Below, piece by piece: positions 20,501 through 27,807 of a DNA stretch of 54,431 nucleotides. How positions within the stretch are numbered: position 1 is the stretch's first letter; the number at the start of each line of letters is the position of its first letter. The stretch is from positions 1 to 54,431 of the forward strand of contig PLRS01000152.1 in NCBI GenBank assembly GCA_003164035.1, written 5' to 3'. The DNA is from Bryobacterales bacterium (GTDB lineage Bacteria; Acidobacteriota; Terriglobia; Bryobacterales; Bryobacteraceae). The notes below the pieces were generated by a model that made no database searches, was not told the origin of the DNA, and saw only the letters and a program-made list of their open reading frames with translations. A program made the translations under genes and the position numbers.

Positions 20501-22323
20501 CAGCCCTGGGCCGCCATTTGCAGGACCGGCTGCCGCATTACATGGCGCCGGCGCAGTTTGTGGTCCTGAAAGAATTTCCCCTGCTTCCGAATGGAAAGGT
20601 GGATCGCTCCAGGCTGCCCGATCCGGGAGTTGGCATACTCTACGCGGCGCCTCGCGACGCCATGGAAGAGAAACTCGCCATCATCTGGCAGGAGGCCATC
20701 GGCAAGACCGGGATAGGAGTCTTCGACAACTTCTTCGAGATTGGCGGCAATTCGCTATCCGCCACTCGCGCAGTGGCGCGAATTCGCGAAGAGATGGAGA
20801 GCGATCTGGAAATCCGCGGCATATTCTCTCATCCGACGATCGCGGCTCTGGCGCGGGAGATCGCGCGCCGCCGGCACAGCCGCTATGAGCCGATCATTCC
20901 CGCGGCGCGGCAAGATTCTTATGAGCTGGCGCCGTTTCAAATGCGTTTGTGGGTACAGGAGCAGACGGGCCAGACACAGGGTGCGATGCTCCCCGGGTGC
21001 TTTCTGATCGAAGGAGATCTAAACGGGGAACTTTTCGACGAAGCATTTCGGACGCTCATCCGGCGGCACGAGATTCTGCGTACCGTTTTTCCCGCGCCGG
21101 AGCATCTTCCCAGACAAAAAGTGCTCCCCCCGGACGACTGCCAATTCACGGCCGCCCAATTCGATGCCAGCGGCGCGGAGGACCCGGATGCGGAAGTGGT
21201 CCGCATCCTGCGGCGGGAGGCCTATTCAGCCATGGATCTGGCGACCGGGCCGCTGCTACGAGCGACGCTCGTTCGCCTCGGCGGGAGGAGACATCTATTC
21301 GCCTGCGCCATGCATCACATCGTTACCGACGGCGTATCGATCGAGATCCTCCTCGACGAGTTCCAGCAGGCTTACGATGCGCTGGCCGATGGACGGGCGC
21401 CGAATTTCGAACCGCTGCCGAATCAGTACAAGGATTACGCCGCATGGCTGAACCAACTGCTTGCCGGGGAGCGGGGAGCGGAGATGCGAACCTACTGGCT
21501 GCGGAAGCTGGCGGGGGAATTGCTGCCGCTGGAGTTTCCTTCGGACACACCACGCTCGGCGGCACGCGGATACCGCCGCGAGTCTTATCGCTTTCGATTG
21601 GGCGCGGAGCAGACGCGGCAGGTGGATGCGATCGGCCGGCGCCATGGGGCGTCGCAGTTCATGGTCCTGCTGGCGGTTCTCAAAGGGCTGCTCTATCGCA
21701 GCAGCGGCAGTGACGACATTGTCGTCGGATCGCCTTTGGCGGGACGGGTGCGCACGGAGTTGCAGAGTCAGATCGGCCCGTATCTGAACGTCGTGGCACT
21801 GCGAACGGCGGTTTCCGGGTCCGATCCGTTCGACACCCTGCTGGACCGAATTCGCGAGACGGTACTCGAAGCGCACTCGAACCAGCTTTATCCGCTCCAT
21901 CGGATTGTGGAGCAATTGGGCGTGAAGAGGAGTTTCGCGCGGAATCCCCTCTTCGATGTTGGATTCACGCTTCAGAATCAACGTCTGACTCGTCGCGAGA
22001 ACGGCTCCCGGCACCTGCGGATTTCCGAGAAGGTCTACCCCGAACTGGAAGCCACCGCGGCAGAGGCAATGACCGACTTCTGGATACTGGCCGAGCCCGC
22101 GGGCGAGGTCATCGACATGAACGTGGTATACAACGGTTCGCTGTTTCAGGAATCCACCGTGCGCCGGCTGGCCGAGGGATTCCAAACGATTCTGAGTTGC
22201 GCCGCGAGCGATGGCGGCGTCCGGCTGCACAGCATTCCTCTCGATCCGGAACACCCGCGGCAAACGGTCAAAGTGGCAATCGATCTGGCATTTCACAGCA
22301 AGTCGAAAGGAAATACCGCGTGA
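11515..22323 (+). CDS. Hybrid PKS-NRPS: KS-KR-ACP-KS-ACP-aminotransferase-C-A-PCP-C
   Basis: 3602 residues. N-terminal docking helix (LKTALEELRQRRAEIEVL); KS 34-450 (C194); KR about 490-870 (GGFGALG near 684; Y824); ACP 935-1010 (S974); KS 1026-1456 (C1201); ACP 1500-1575 (S1538); a Gln/Met-rich coiled coil about 1598-1630; class III PLP aminotransferase about 1690-2110 (K1950 in TYGKVAGGG); C 2122-2560 (HHIISDG at 2237); A 2561-3035; PCP (S3080 in IGGNSL); C 3137-3590 (HHIVTDG at 3267). Neither KS has an AT, yet a post-AT-linker-like motif follows each (FQRQHYPL near 465, PFHRVRIWF near 1473). As in mycosubtilin and iturin synthetases, the aminotransferase should turn the beta-keto chain into a beta-amino fatty acid, which C1 joins to amino acid 1. 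Pocket residues D-I-F-N-Q-A-L-V-Y give no confident substrate. The terminal C is L-donor type and must use an acceptor on another protein. Confidence 0.93.
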   Translation: MSSNPNHATTLKTALEELRQRRAEIEVLRASKNGPVAIIGMSCRFPGGCSSPESFWRLLDKGVCAIGDVPAERWDAAGMPVRRGGFIEGIEDFDAPYFGISPREAASMDPQQRVLLEVAWQALENAKVPPGSLYERPVGTFLGITCFDHAVLLGADLEQAGAYAGTGSALNAAAGRLSYLLGLSGPCMAIDTACSSSLVCLHLACQSLRSDESEIALVGGVHLMLSADVMATFSRAHMLSPDGLSKSFDASADGYSRGEGCGVVVLKRLADAVRDRDKILGIVRGTAVGHCGPSGGLTVPSVAAQRSVIQRALADGGIEPHQVGYVEAHGTGTSLGDPIEIEAMASAYGRGRDREAALWTGSVKTNIGHLEPASGMAGLIKILLAFQHGRIPASLHFREPNPHIPWNEIPVRVAAAPVEWKRGGTRRIAGLSAFGFSGTNAHAIVEEPPETNEAVRTEETPELSFQRQHYPLAGRRNAKASPPDWFYRVDWEQGPPAPPIAAEGEAWLIVRDRRGMAENLAKFAEARTIRCVFGEGAESLDAGSFDRIVFMKGLDDSRCAPLLLGIAQAAARRAEKPSRIWLITRGATEAAKPPELDGVAQAPLCGLAKVLFLEHPELAGAAIDLDAVSAPGETESLFHEIASGSGEDLVAFRGGKRLVPRLAKAEPGSAAEVKIAPGRAYMITGGFGALGLRVAGWLADRGARHLILVGRSGPRTEQARTAIAALEARGIEVRSERADVAERAQMEILFRSCGPALVGVIHAAGVAGYRAFDEIGPDDWDAVLRPKVQGAEVLHELTRGLELDFFVCFSSIASVWGSRGQAHYAAANRYLDVLAHYRRAHGLPALTVNWGPWAEGGMNTAESNALLRRAGVNPLSTDRALAALGRLLGGGETERIVADIDWPLFRGSYEARGYRPLLARIERGTAAHAAETASLPRSREELIRFLQHETAQVLQLEGRLPERDRGFFDMGMDSLLALEFRTRLEASAGRALPATLIFENPTVEALADYLLGSARVEAAAVAPAAKNEAIAIIGFGCRFPGDAIDGESYWRVLRDGIDAISEVPRERWSLDEHFSSNRDDPGKMYTRHGGFLRDVDLFDPAFFRISPREAESMDPQHRLLLEVSWEALENAGIRAEDLKGSQTGVFVGITTHDYAHLLMQNGGDRGVDSYFFTGNPLNTAAGRISYTLGLTGPAIALDTACSSSLVAIHQACQALRNGECTMALAGGVNLILAPETTVAVCRTHALSPDGRCRSFDESANGFVRSEGCGVVVLKPESRALADGDSILAVIRGSAVNHDGASSGFTVPNGRAQEAVLRKALGDAIAPSQVDYIEAHGSGTQLGDPIEVRALAAVFGSGGERAGKLRIGSVKSNIGHTESAAGVAGVIKVLLALQHERLPASLHVRNPTPLISWSETPLEICREPVPWKRGERKRIAGVSAFGASGTNAHLLIEEAPQPALPGQPGRRPPLPHRPFHRVRIWFKELPKTVEVPVKHDDAIAGPRRESILLRLKAVVAEFLHADVADVGETTPFLEMGADSLVLIDVLQSIEREYGVKLAVRNFFEDQSTLNALADHIDRSLPATAPPPISEPPSAGAPGVIERVIAEQNRMVQQVIAQQMEMLRQMNGPPRNVPAPELAKPLLAAAPVAPERAAPLLPWGAPVSQANQGLSPAQRKHLEELVARYTKRTRRSREMVQESRAVLADSRAAVGFRFSTKEMLYPIVGVRAQGSKLWDVDGNEYIDFTMGFGVHLFGHQPEFINRAIEDEFRRGVELGARSDLVGEVATLFTRLTGHERVAFSNSGTEAVMAAMRLARAATGRTKIVIFTHSYHGHSDGTLAAARAQGGKTATVAVAPGVPAGAVEDIAVLEYGTAGALDAVRALGGELAAVMVEPVQSRNPSLQPGDFLRELRRLTTECGAALIFDEMITGLRVHPKGAQGWFGIEADIATYGKVAGGGLPIGVVAGKARFLDGIDGGMWQYGDLSFPAAERTAFGGTFCQHPLSMAAARAVLRYLLEDKGATQDRLNKRTAEFAKQLNRSFEDGNVPIRVAYFGSMFRFEFSSNLDLFFYHLLEKGIYIWEWRTCFLSTAHSEEDLGKFAAAMDGTIAELRSGGWLPEAKVDAAVCIPLSEAQRQLWLLSQIERGGNLAYHVNTAVELVGELDRDRLQRAIQRVVERHEALRTTILSEREQIVQPASKFKIALEDKPDSGEAMNLREGPLFRANLVRRENGRHILNLTAHHIISDGASMALVVGEIADFYSGRNVAARPMQFREYLAAAAKRMESREIEAHRDYWLAQIGPDGPSVALPLDRARPALSTYRGGRLTWRIDSALTDELRRLARSNGCTLYALLMAVFNVFLHRITGQDDLIVGLPVTGRFSRESQRVAGYCTHLLPLRSRFDADAPFRQFLLQSRQMLLDGMEHQDYPFAELLRELALRRGAGAPPLISVVFNLEPVSRFPEIPGLTLEPAEPEVRFVAFDLSVNVTDAGSELYIDCDYSSDVLEPKTVRRFLGIYETLLRAAIADPDARISRMPLLSGPAMTALAAMWNGPVLPASSASALALFEEQAAHNPERTAVFDRQRRVSYGELDDRARRIAGELAKLGVRRETRVGVCAGRTADLIAGLLAVWKAGGAYVPLDPQYPTSRLEFMLDDAGIDVLLTDRACAPVFAKHAARLVFVDGDYAPMEASPDTVQPRDLAYVIYTSGSTGKPKGVAITQANLSGLVDWARSFYAPDQLRGVLFSTSVCFDISVFEIFVPLACGAALVIAENALDLPRLPSASEVTLINTVPSVVPELLRSGPLPASVDTFQLAGERLLRSVVQRIYRQTAVRQVLNLYGPTEDTVYSTGAIVERDDELAPSIGRPLLNKRALILDRHLQPVPPGIAGELYLGGSGLAREYLNRPELTGERFVANPYREGERLYRTGDLARFREDGNIEFLGRGDTQIKLRGFRIELGEIEAALALHPFVRDAIVVLREEGESARLIAYIASDHLEEEVPAALGRHLQDRLPHYMAPAQFVVLKEFPLLPNGKVDRSRLPDPGVGILYAAPRDAMEEKLAIIWQEAIGKTGIGVFDNFFEIGGNSLSATRAVARIREEMESDLEIRGIFSHPTIAALAREIARRRHSRYEPIIPAARQDSYELAPFQMRLWVQEQTGQTQGAMLPGCFLIEGDLNGELFDEAFRTLIRRHEILRTVFPAPEHLPRQKVLPPDDCQFTAAQFDASGAEDPDAEVVRILRREAYSAMDLATGPLLRATLVRLGGRRHLFACAMHHIVTDGVSIEILLDEFQQAYDALADGRAPNFEPLPNQYKDYAAWLNQLLAGERGAEMRTYWLRKLAGELLPLEFPSDTPRSAARGYRRESYRFRLGAEQTRQVDAIGRRHGASQFMVLLAVLKGLLYRSSGSDDIVVGSPLAGRVRTELQSQIGPYLNVVALRTAVSGSDPFDTLLDRIRETVLEAHSNQLYPLHRIVEQLGVKRSFARNPLFDVGFTLQNQRLTRRENGSRHLRISEKVYPELEATAAEAMTDFWILAEPAGEVIDMNVVYNGSLFQESTVRRLAEGFQTILSCAASDGGVRLHSIPLDPEHPRQTVKVAIDLAFHSKSKGNTA

Positions 22324-23918
22324 CCGGCGATTCGAAAGTCTATCTCAAGCCGAACATCCAGGTGGAACCGTTGTGGAACAACTGGTACGCCTGGATTCTG
22401 CTGATTCCTCCGGCATCGGCGGCCCTGAATCTGCTGGAGCGCTACCTGCCGATCATGAAGTCCTACGTGGCCTCGCCGCAACTCCACGTAGCGGCGCTGA
22501 AGAATCCGGCGATGAAGGGCGGTCCGTTTATCGACCTTGGGGGCAAGCGAGTCGACGAAGTGAAAGCTCTCCTGGGGCAGACCACCACCCGTTGCCAGCG
22601 CGTCCTGGAGTTCGGCCGCGCCCTCAAGCAATTCTCTTCCGCGCTGGTCGAAAAGGCGAAGGGCATGGCTTTGGACCCGATCTACAAGGAGATGCCCGAT
22701 ATCCTCAAGGGCTATGTAGAGTTGTGCTACGACGTGAATCACAGCCCGACCGTGCGCGTCTTCGAACCCCTGCTGTATCGCAGCGAGATGTACGCCGAAA
22801 GCGCTCAGAGCATCGCGCTTTCCGAGATCGTTCGCGACAAGGAGCGCCCGTTCATCATGAGCACGCCCCGGCTCCAAGACGATCGAACGGTGGTCCTGGA
22901 AACGCCATTTCGCAATCCCGCTCTCGATCGCCTGTTTCGCATGAAGCGGGAAGCCCAATCGTACGGAGCGATTCGCGAGTGCTTCGATATTACGGAGGAC
23001 GCCGAACCCCGGTTTCAGCCTTTGTTCACCGAGAACGCCCCGCCGCCAGCGCCGGCTTACGACGGAGACGGGATGCGCATTCGCTACCTGGGGCATGCGT
23101 GTTTACTGATCGAGACGAGGGGCGTGACGATCCTGGTGGACCCGATCGTGAGCTACACCTATCCGTCCAGCCTGCCGCGCTTCACCTACGCCGACCTGCC
23201 GGATCGGATCGACTACGTTTTGATCACCCACAGCCATCACGATCACATCCTGCTGGAGACGCTGCTGCAATTGCGGCACAAGGTGAAAACCGTGGTAGTG
23301 GGACGCAATCTCGACGGATTCCTGCAGGATCCGTCCTTGCAGCTCGCCCTGCAGCATACCGGGTTTCCAAATGTCATGGAAGTGCGCGATATGACGGAGA
23401 TTTCCATTCCCGGCGGCAGTATTACCGCGATCCCCTTCCTGGGCGAGCACCACGATCTTCTGATCCAGAGCAGGAACGCCTATCTGATCCGGATTGGCGA
23501 ACGGAGGGTTCTATGCGTGGCGGATTCCTGCAATCCCGAGACGCGGCTATTCGAGCATGTCTTCCGGTGGGCCGGTGAACCCGAGATCCTGTTCCTGGGG
23601 ATGGAATGCGAAGGGGCGCCGCCCTCCTGGCTCTACGGCGTGTTCTTCCCGCGACCGCTGGCGCGCGAAGTGGACCGGTCCCGGCGCTCGCGAGGGTCCA
23701 CGTTCGACGAAGCGTCCGCCCTGGTGGATCGCTTCCATTTCAAGCAGGTGTACGTTTATGCGATGGGCCAGGAGCCGTGGCTCTCGCACATCCTCGATAA
23801 CGAACTGAGTGAAGAGTCCGAATCGTATATCCAATCGCGTAAGCTGGTTGCCCACTGTCAGGCGCGGGGGATCGTGTCCGAGAACCTGTACGCGCAGAAG
23901 GAAATTTGGACGGGCTAG
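22320..23918 (+). CDS. CmlA-type diiron beta-hydroxylase acting on a carrier-bound amino acid
   Basis: 532 residues from a GTG overlapping the previous stop (GTGA), eight bases after AAAGGA; CmlA has about the same length. The N-terminal ~240 residues form the CmlA-specific region (VEPLWNNWYAWILLIPPASAALNL). The C-terminal part is a metallo-beta-lactamase fold with the metal motif H304-x-H306-x-D308-H309 (THSHHDH), then ETLLQLRHK and LQDPSLQL, a phrase I associate with CmlA. E376 (LGEHHD) and D402 (CVADSC) fall where further CmlA iron ligands should be, offset by one. CmlA hydroxylates the beta-carbon of an aromatic amino acid held on a carrier protein. The next gene, six bases on, encodes an A domain with an aromatic-type pocket, so its carrier is the likely partner. 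An ordinary hydrolase is less likely given the N-terminal region. Confidence 0.87.
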   Translation: MTGDSKVYLKPNIQVEPLWNNWYAWILLIPPASAALNLLERYLPIMKSYVASPQLHVAALKNPAMKGGPFIDLGGKRVDEVKALLGQTTTRCQRVLEFGRALKQFSSALVEKAKGMALDPIYKEMPDILKGYVELCYDVNHSPTVRVFEPLLYRSEMYAESAQSIALSEIVRDKERPFIMSTPRLQDDRTVVLETPFRNPALDRLFRMKREAQSYGAIRECFDITEDAEPRFQPLFTENAPPPAPAYDGDGMRIRYLGHACLLIETRGVTILVDPIVSYTYPSSLPRFTYADLPDRIDYVLITHSHHDHILLETLLQLRHKVKTVVVGRNLDGFLQDPSLQLALQHTGFPNVMEVRDMTEISIPGGSITAIPFLGEHHDLLIQSRNAYLIRIGERRVLCVADSCNPETRLFEHVFRWAGEPEILFLGMECEGAPPSWLYGVFFPRPLAREVDRSRRSRGSTFDEASALVDRFHFKQVYVYAMGQEPWLSHILDNELSEESESYIQSRKLVAHCQARGIVSENLYAQKEIWTG

Positions 23919-23924
23919 ATCAAA

Positions 23925-26900
23925 ATGAATGCGGCCAATGAAATACTAACCAGCGAAGCGTATTGCGAGCACGCGAATTTCTGGAAGCTCGCGTTGCGGA
24001 AGCCTGGCGGCGGTTTTCAGCTCCGACAGCATCAGCGGGCATATGCGCTTCCACCCAGCGGCCGGATAGAGGGGGAAGTGGAGCTGTCCGGTTCCGTCCT
24101 GGCGCTCATTGACGAACTATCCGGCGGTCGCGACTTAGGCGCGCTGGTGGTCATTGCCGCCGGAGTATTCCAGGTTCTGAGCGTCTACAGCGGGTCGCCC
24201 GTGGTGCAGGTGGAATCACCCTTGATGGAGGGAGAAAATGGTTCGCTGCCTTTCATCGCGGAGGTCCCCGCGGATGGCACCGTTCGAGACTATCTGGACG
24301 GCATCCGGCGCATGATCTCGGCGAGCTACACGTATCGGGCTTTTCCCATTGCGGATGCGGCTGAGCAGTCGCGCAATGCCGCCTGGTCGACCAATGTGTC
24401 GTTTCGGTTTGAAGGCATGCATGCCCGCCTGGAAAACCCGGAGCGTTTCGCGTTCGCCATTGAAATCAGCCGCGGGCAGGGCTTGCGGATCCATCTGACC
24501 GCGGATGCCGCTTCCTTCTCCCACATCTATCTGGCTCACTTCGCACGCCATCTCGGAAATGTTCTCGCGGGTTATGAAGACATCGACCGTCCGTTGAGCG
24601 GCGTTTCCCTGATGGATGAAGCGGAGCGCTCGCGCTACGCTCGCTCGGTGTCGCATCGGGAATTGCCCGCGGCTTCCATCGCGGAGGTGTTCGAGCAACG
24701 GGCCGCCAGTCAGCCTGAAGCGCCCGCTATCGTCAATGACGGCACGGAGCTGACTTACGCCGAATTGAATGGGCGCGCCAACCGCCTCGCTCACTTCCTC
24801 AGAAGCGAATATGGATTGCGGACGGGCGATGTGGTCGGCGTGGTTTCGGACGCTTCCGAATTGTGGATCGCCGGTCTTCTGGCGGTGTTGAAAGCCGGCT
24901 GCGTCTATCTCCCTCTCGACCCCGAGTACCCGGAGGAGCGGCTTCAATTCCTGATCGACGATGCCGGTGTCCGGGTCTTACTGATTCATTCCGAACAACT
25001 GCCGCTATTGAGCGCGTTTTATGCGACGCCGATGTTCGCGCTCGATCTCCAGTTGGACGCCCTGGAGACGCCGGCGGCGAATCCGGCCGTGGCCATTCAG
25101 CCTCACGCCGCCGCCTATATCATCTACACGTCCGGCTCGACCGGTAATCCCAAGGGCGTGATTCTGGAGCACCGCGGTTTCGTCAACATGGCGCTGCACC
25201 ATATTGCCGCGTTTGGGATCGACGCCTCGGATCGTTTCTCGCAATTCTACGCCGCCGGTTTCGATTCCTCCCTGTTCGAGGTCCTCGTGCCGTTGATGGC
25301 GGGAGGGACCGTGGTCACCATGCCCCGCGCCGCGATTAAAGACCCAGCTCAATTTTCCCAGCGCGTCCGGAAGCACGGCGTGACCACCATCACCGCGCCC
25401 CCCCTGTACCTGGCCGCTCTCGATCGCGGCAAGTTGAGTTCGGTGAGACGAATCGTGAGCGCGGGGGATAACGCCAAAGTCGACGACGCGCGCGATTTCG
25501 CCAGGAGCATCGCCTATTACAACTCCTATGGGCCAACCGAAGCGACGGTTTGCGTGACGCACCATCGGGTGGACCCGCTCGCTCCCTACGCGGCAAGAAT
25601 TCCGATCGGGAAGGCGATCGATAACATCGCCATCCATTTGATGGATCGAAACCTGAATCTGGTCCCCGAGGGGTGTATCGGCGAGATCTGCATTGCGGGC
25701 GCGGGCCTGGCGCGAGGGTATCTGAATCGTCCCGATCAAACCGGAACTGCGTTTGTTCCAAACCCATTCCAGGACGGGGAGCGTCTCTACCGCACCGGAG
25801 ATCTGGGCGTGTGGCTGCCGGATGGGGAGTTGGAATTGATCGGCCGCATGGACACTCAGGTGAAGATCCGCGGGTACCGCGTTGAACTGGGTGAGATCGA
25901 AGCGGTGCTCGCGCAGCATGGCCGAATCCGCGATGCGGCGGTTGTGGCTTATGAGAACCAGCCCGGGGAGAAACGCCTGGCCGCATATGTGACCGTCGAT
26001 GCGCCGGTCTCGCCCGCGGAGCTCCGCGAGTATCTGAAAAAGCGGCTGCCCGAGTTCATGGTGCCTCCGGTATTTGTCGTACTGGACGCTATGCCGCTGA
26101 CGGCCAACGGCAAGATCGACCGTAAGGCTCTGCCCGCTCCCAAAGAGGCCGCGGCGGCCGGTGGCGCCGGAGACGCTCCGGAATCGGAAATCGAGGAGCG
26201 TCTGGCGCGTATCTGGGCCGAGGTGTTGGGGCTCGACCGGGTTGGCATTCGCGACAACTTCTTCGAGCTCGGAGGCGACTCCATTCTCATCATTCAGGCG
26301 GTCGCCCGGGCCAACCGCGCGGGGATCCGGTTGTCCGCGCAGCAGTTTTTCGAGCATCAGACGATCGCGGAGCTGGCGGCTGTGGCGGTCGACGCCAGGG
26401 CGGTGGCGGCCGAGCAGGGTGTCGTCACCGGACCTGTGCCGCTTGCGCCCATGCAGGAGTGGTTCTTCTCGCGGAGCTTCGCGGCTCCGCATCATTTTAA
26501 CCAGTCGGTGATGCTGGAAGTGCCGCCGGACCTGGCGCCGGAGACGGTCGAAGCCGCCGTTGAGGAGCTATTGAAGCATCACGACGCCCTTCGCCTGCGC
26601 TTTGCAAAGATCGGCGACCAGTGGGAACAGCGATACGATATGCCGGGCGCGGAGACCCCATTCACCTGGTCGAACGTGTCCACGGATCCGGAGGTTGAGC
26701 GGCGCGCCGCCCAGATTCAGAGCGGCATGGATCTGGTCCACGGACCGGTCATCCGGGTTCATCTGTTCCGGCGGCCGCAGAGCGATCCATGCCTCCTGCT
26801 CGTCGCGGCGCACCATCTGGTGATTGACGGCGTCTCCTGGCGGATACTGCTGGAGGATCTGTACGCCCTGTGCCGGGGCGCGGCGCTTCCGGCGAAGACC

Positions 26901-27797
26901 AGCTCCTTCAGGGAATGGACCTCGCGCCTCGGCGAACTCAGCCGTACCGATTTTGAAGGGCTGTCGTATTGGAGGCATGTGGGTGCGGCGCCGGTAACTT
27001 CCATCCCGAAGGATCGCGAAGGCTCGTGTGACCGCAACACGTCTGCTTCCGCCGCGGACGTGCGGTGTTCTCTGGATCAATCCCGGACACACGACCTGCT
27101 GCATGAGGCGCCCCGCGCCTTCAACACACGAATCGACGATATTCTTCTGACCGCCCTTTTGCTGACCTTCATGGAATGGACCGGCTCATCTGAATTGCTG
27201 GTGGACATGGAAGGGCACGGGCGCGAAGACCTGTTTGCCGATATCGATTGCTCGAGAACGGTCGGGTGGTTCACGGCGGTGTATCCGGTCCTTTTGCGCG
27301 GGGAATCCGGCGCTTCCCCGGTGCAGGCTTTGAAAGCGGTCAAGGAACAGCTTCGGGCGATACCGTTGCGAGGTCTCGGCTATGGTCTGGCTCGCTACCT
27401 GAGGCGCGAACCCGAGGTTCTGGCACAACCCGCCGCGGAGGTGCTCTTTAATTATCTGGGCCAGACCGATCGCGTGCTTACGGCTGGCGCCCGGTGGAAG
27501 CCCGTTCTGGGATTGAATGGCCCCGAAGTGGGTTCCGCGAACCGGCGATCTCACCTTCTCGAAATCAACGGGATCGTGTCCGCCGGACAACTCGCGATGA
27601 CGTGGGCGTTCAGCCGGAACATACATGATCGCGCCACCATCGAGCGGCTGGCGCAACGATATACCGCCATCCTCGGCGCACTCGTGGATAGCTGCCGGAC
27701 AGCGGATTCGCCGGCCTATGCGCCGTCCGACTTTCCGGGCGCGCGGCTCAATCAAAAGGAACTGGACGCGTTGATCGCTGGAATGGGCAACTCCTGA
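23925..27797 (+). CDS. NRPS module: partial condensation lobe-A-PCP-E (aromatic, D-configured residue 2)
   Basis: 1290 residues. Residues about 15-240 match only the C-terminal lobe of a condensation domain (FWKLALRK, later FQVLSVYSG and LYLAHFARHLGNVL-like segments); the N-lobe with HHxxxDG is absent. A domain about 250-745 (YIIYTSGSTGNPKG near 397; NGKIDRKAL at the end). PCP with S786 in LGGDSI. Epimerisation domain 839-1280 with HHLVIDG at 963, ending in the usual LTPSDFP-like tail and docking helix. Pocket residues by eye D-S-F-T-V-A-S-V-C, close to Tyr/Phe codes (D-A-S-T-V-A-A-V-C is Tyr). It should load an aromatic amino acid, let the adjacent CmlA homologue hydroxylate it, and epimerise it. 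Condensation comes from the C domain at the end of the protein encoded at 11515. The partial C lobe may be a docking surface. Confidence 0.92.
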   Translation: MNAANEILTSEAYCEHANFWKLALRKPGGGFQLRQHQRAYALPPSGRIEGEVELSGSVLALIDELSGGRDLGALVVIAAGVFQVLSVYSGSPVVQVESPLMEGENGSLPFIAEVPADGTVRDYLDGIRRMISASYTYRAFPIADAAEQSRNAAWSTNVSFRFEGMHARLENPERFAFAIEISRGQGLRIHLTADAASFSHIYLAHFARHLGNVLAGYEDIDRPLSGVSLMDEAERSRYARSVSHRELPAASIAEVFEQRAASQPEAPAIVNDGTELTYAELNGRANRLAHFLRSEYGLRTGDVVGVVSDASELWIAGLLAVLKAGCVYLPLDPEYPEERLQFLIDDAGVRVLLIHSEQLPLLSAFYATPMFALDLQLDALETPAANPAVAIQPHAAAYIIYTSGSTGNPKGVILEHRGFVNMALHHIAAFGIDASDRFSQFYAAGFDSSLFEVLVPLMAGGTVVTMPRAAIKDPAQFSQRVRKHGVTTITAPPLYLAALDRGKLSSVRRIVSAGDNAKVDDARDFARSIAYYNSYGPTEATVCVTHHRVDPLAPYAARIPIGKAIDNIAIHLMDRNLNLVPEGCIGEICIAGAGLARGYLNRPDQTGTAFVPNPFQDGERLYRTGDLGVWLPDGELELIGRMDTQVKIRGYRVELGEIEAVLAQHGRIRDAAVVAYENQPGEKRLAAYVTVDAPVSPAELREYLKKRLPEFMVPPVFVVLDAMPLTANGKIDRKALPAPKEAAAAGGAGDAPESEIEERLARIWAEVLGLDRVGIRDNFFELGGDSILIIQAVARANRAGIRLSAQQFFEHQTIAELAAVAVDARAVAAEQGVVTGPVPLAPMQEWFFSRSFAAPHHFNQSVMLEVPPDLAPETVEAAVEELLKHHDALRLRFAKIGDQWEQRYDMPGAETPFTWSNVSTDPEVERRAAQIQSGMDLVHGPVIRVHLFRRPQSDPCLLLVAAHHLVIDGVSWRILLEDLYALCRGAALPAKTSSFREWTSRLGELSRTDFEGLSYWRHVGAAPVTSIPKDREGSCDRNTSASAADVRCSLDQSRTHDLLHEAPRAFNTRIDDILLTALLLTFMEWTGSSELLVDMEGHGREDLFADIDCSRTVGWFTAVYPVLLRGESGASPVQALKAVKEQLRAIPLRGLGYGLARYLRREPEVLAQPAAEVLFNYLGQTDRVLTAGARWKPVLGLNGPEVGSANRRSHLLEINGIVSAGQLAMTWAFSRNIHDRATIERLAQRYTAILGALVDSCRTADSPAYAPSDFPGARLNQKELDALIAGMGNS

Positions 27798-27807
27798 TGC
27801 TCCCACA

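Noticed and set aside
22197-22319. Upstream extension of the CmlA-like gene into the 3' end of the hybrid PKS-NRPS gene
   Set aside because: The extra residues are low-complexity shadow sequence; the GTG at 22320 overlaps the previous stop, has AAAGGA upstream and gives the family's normal length.
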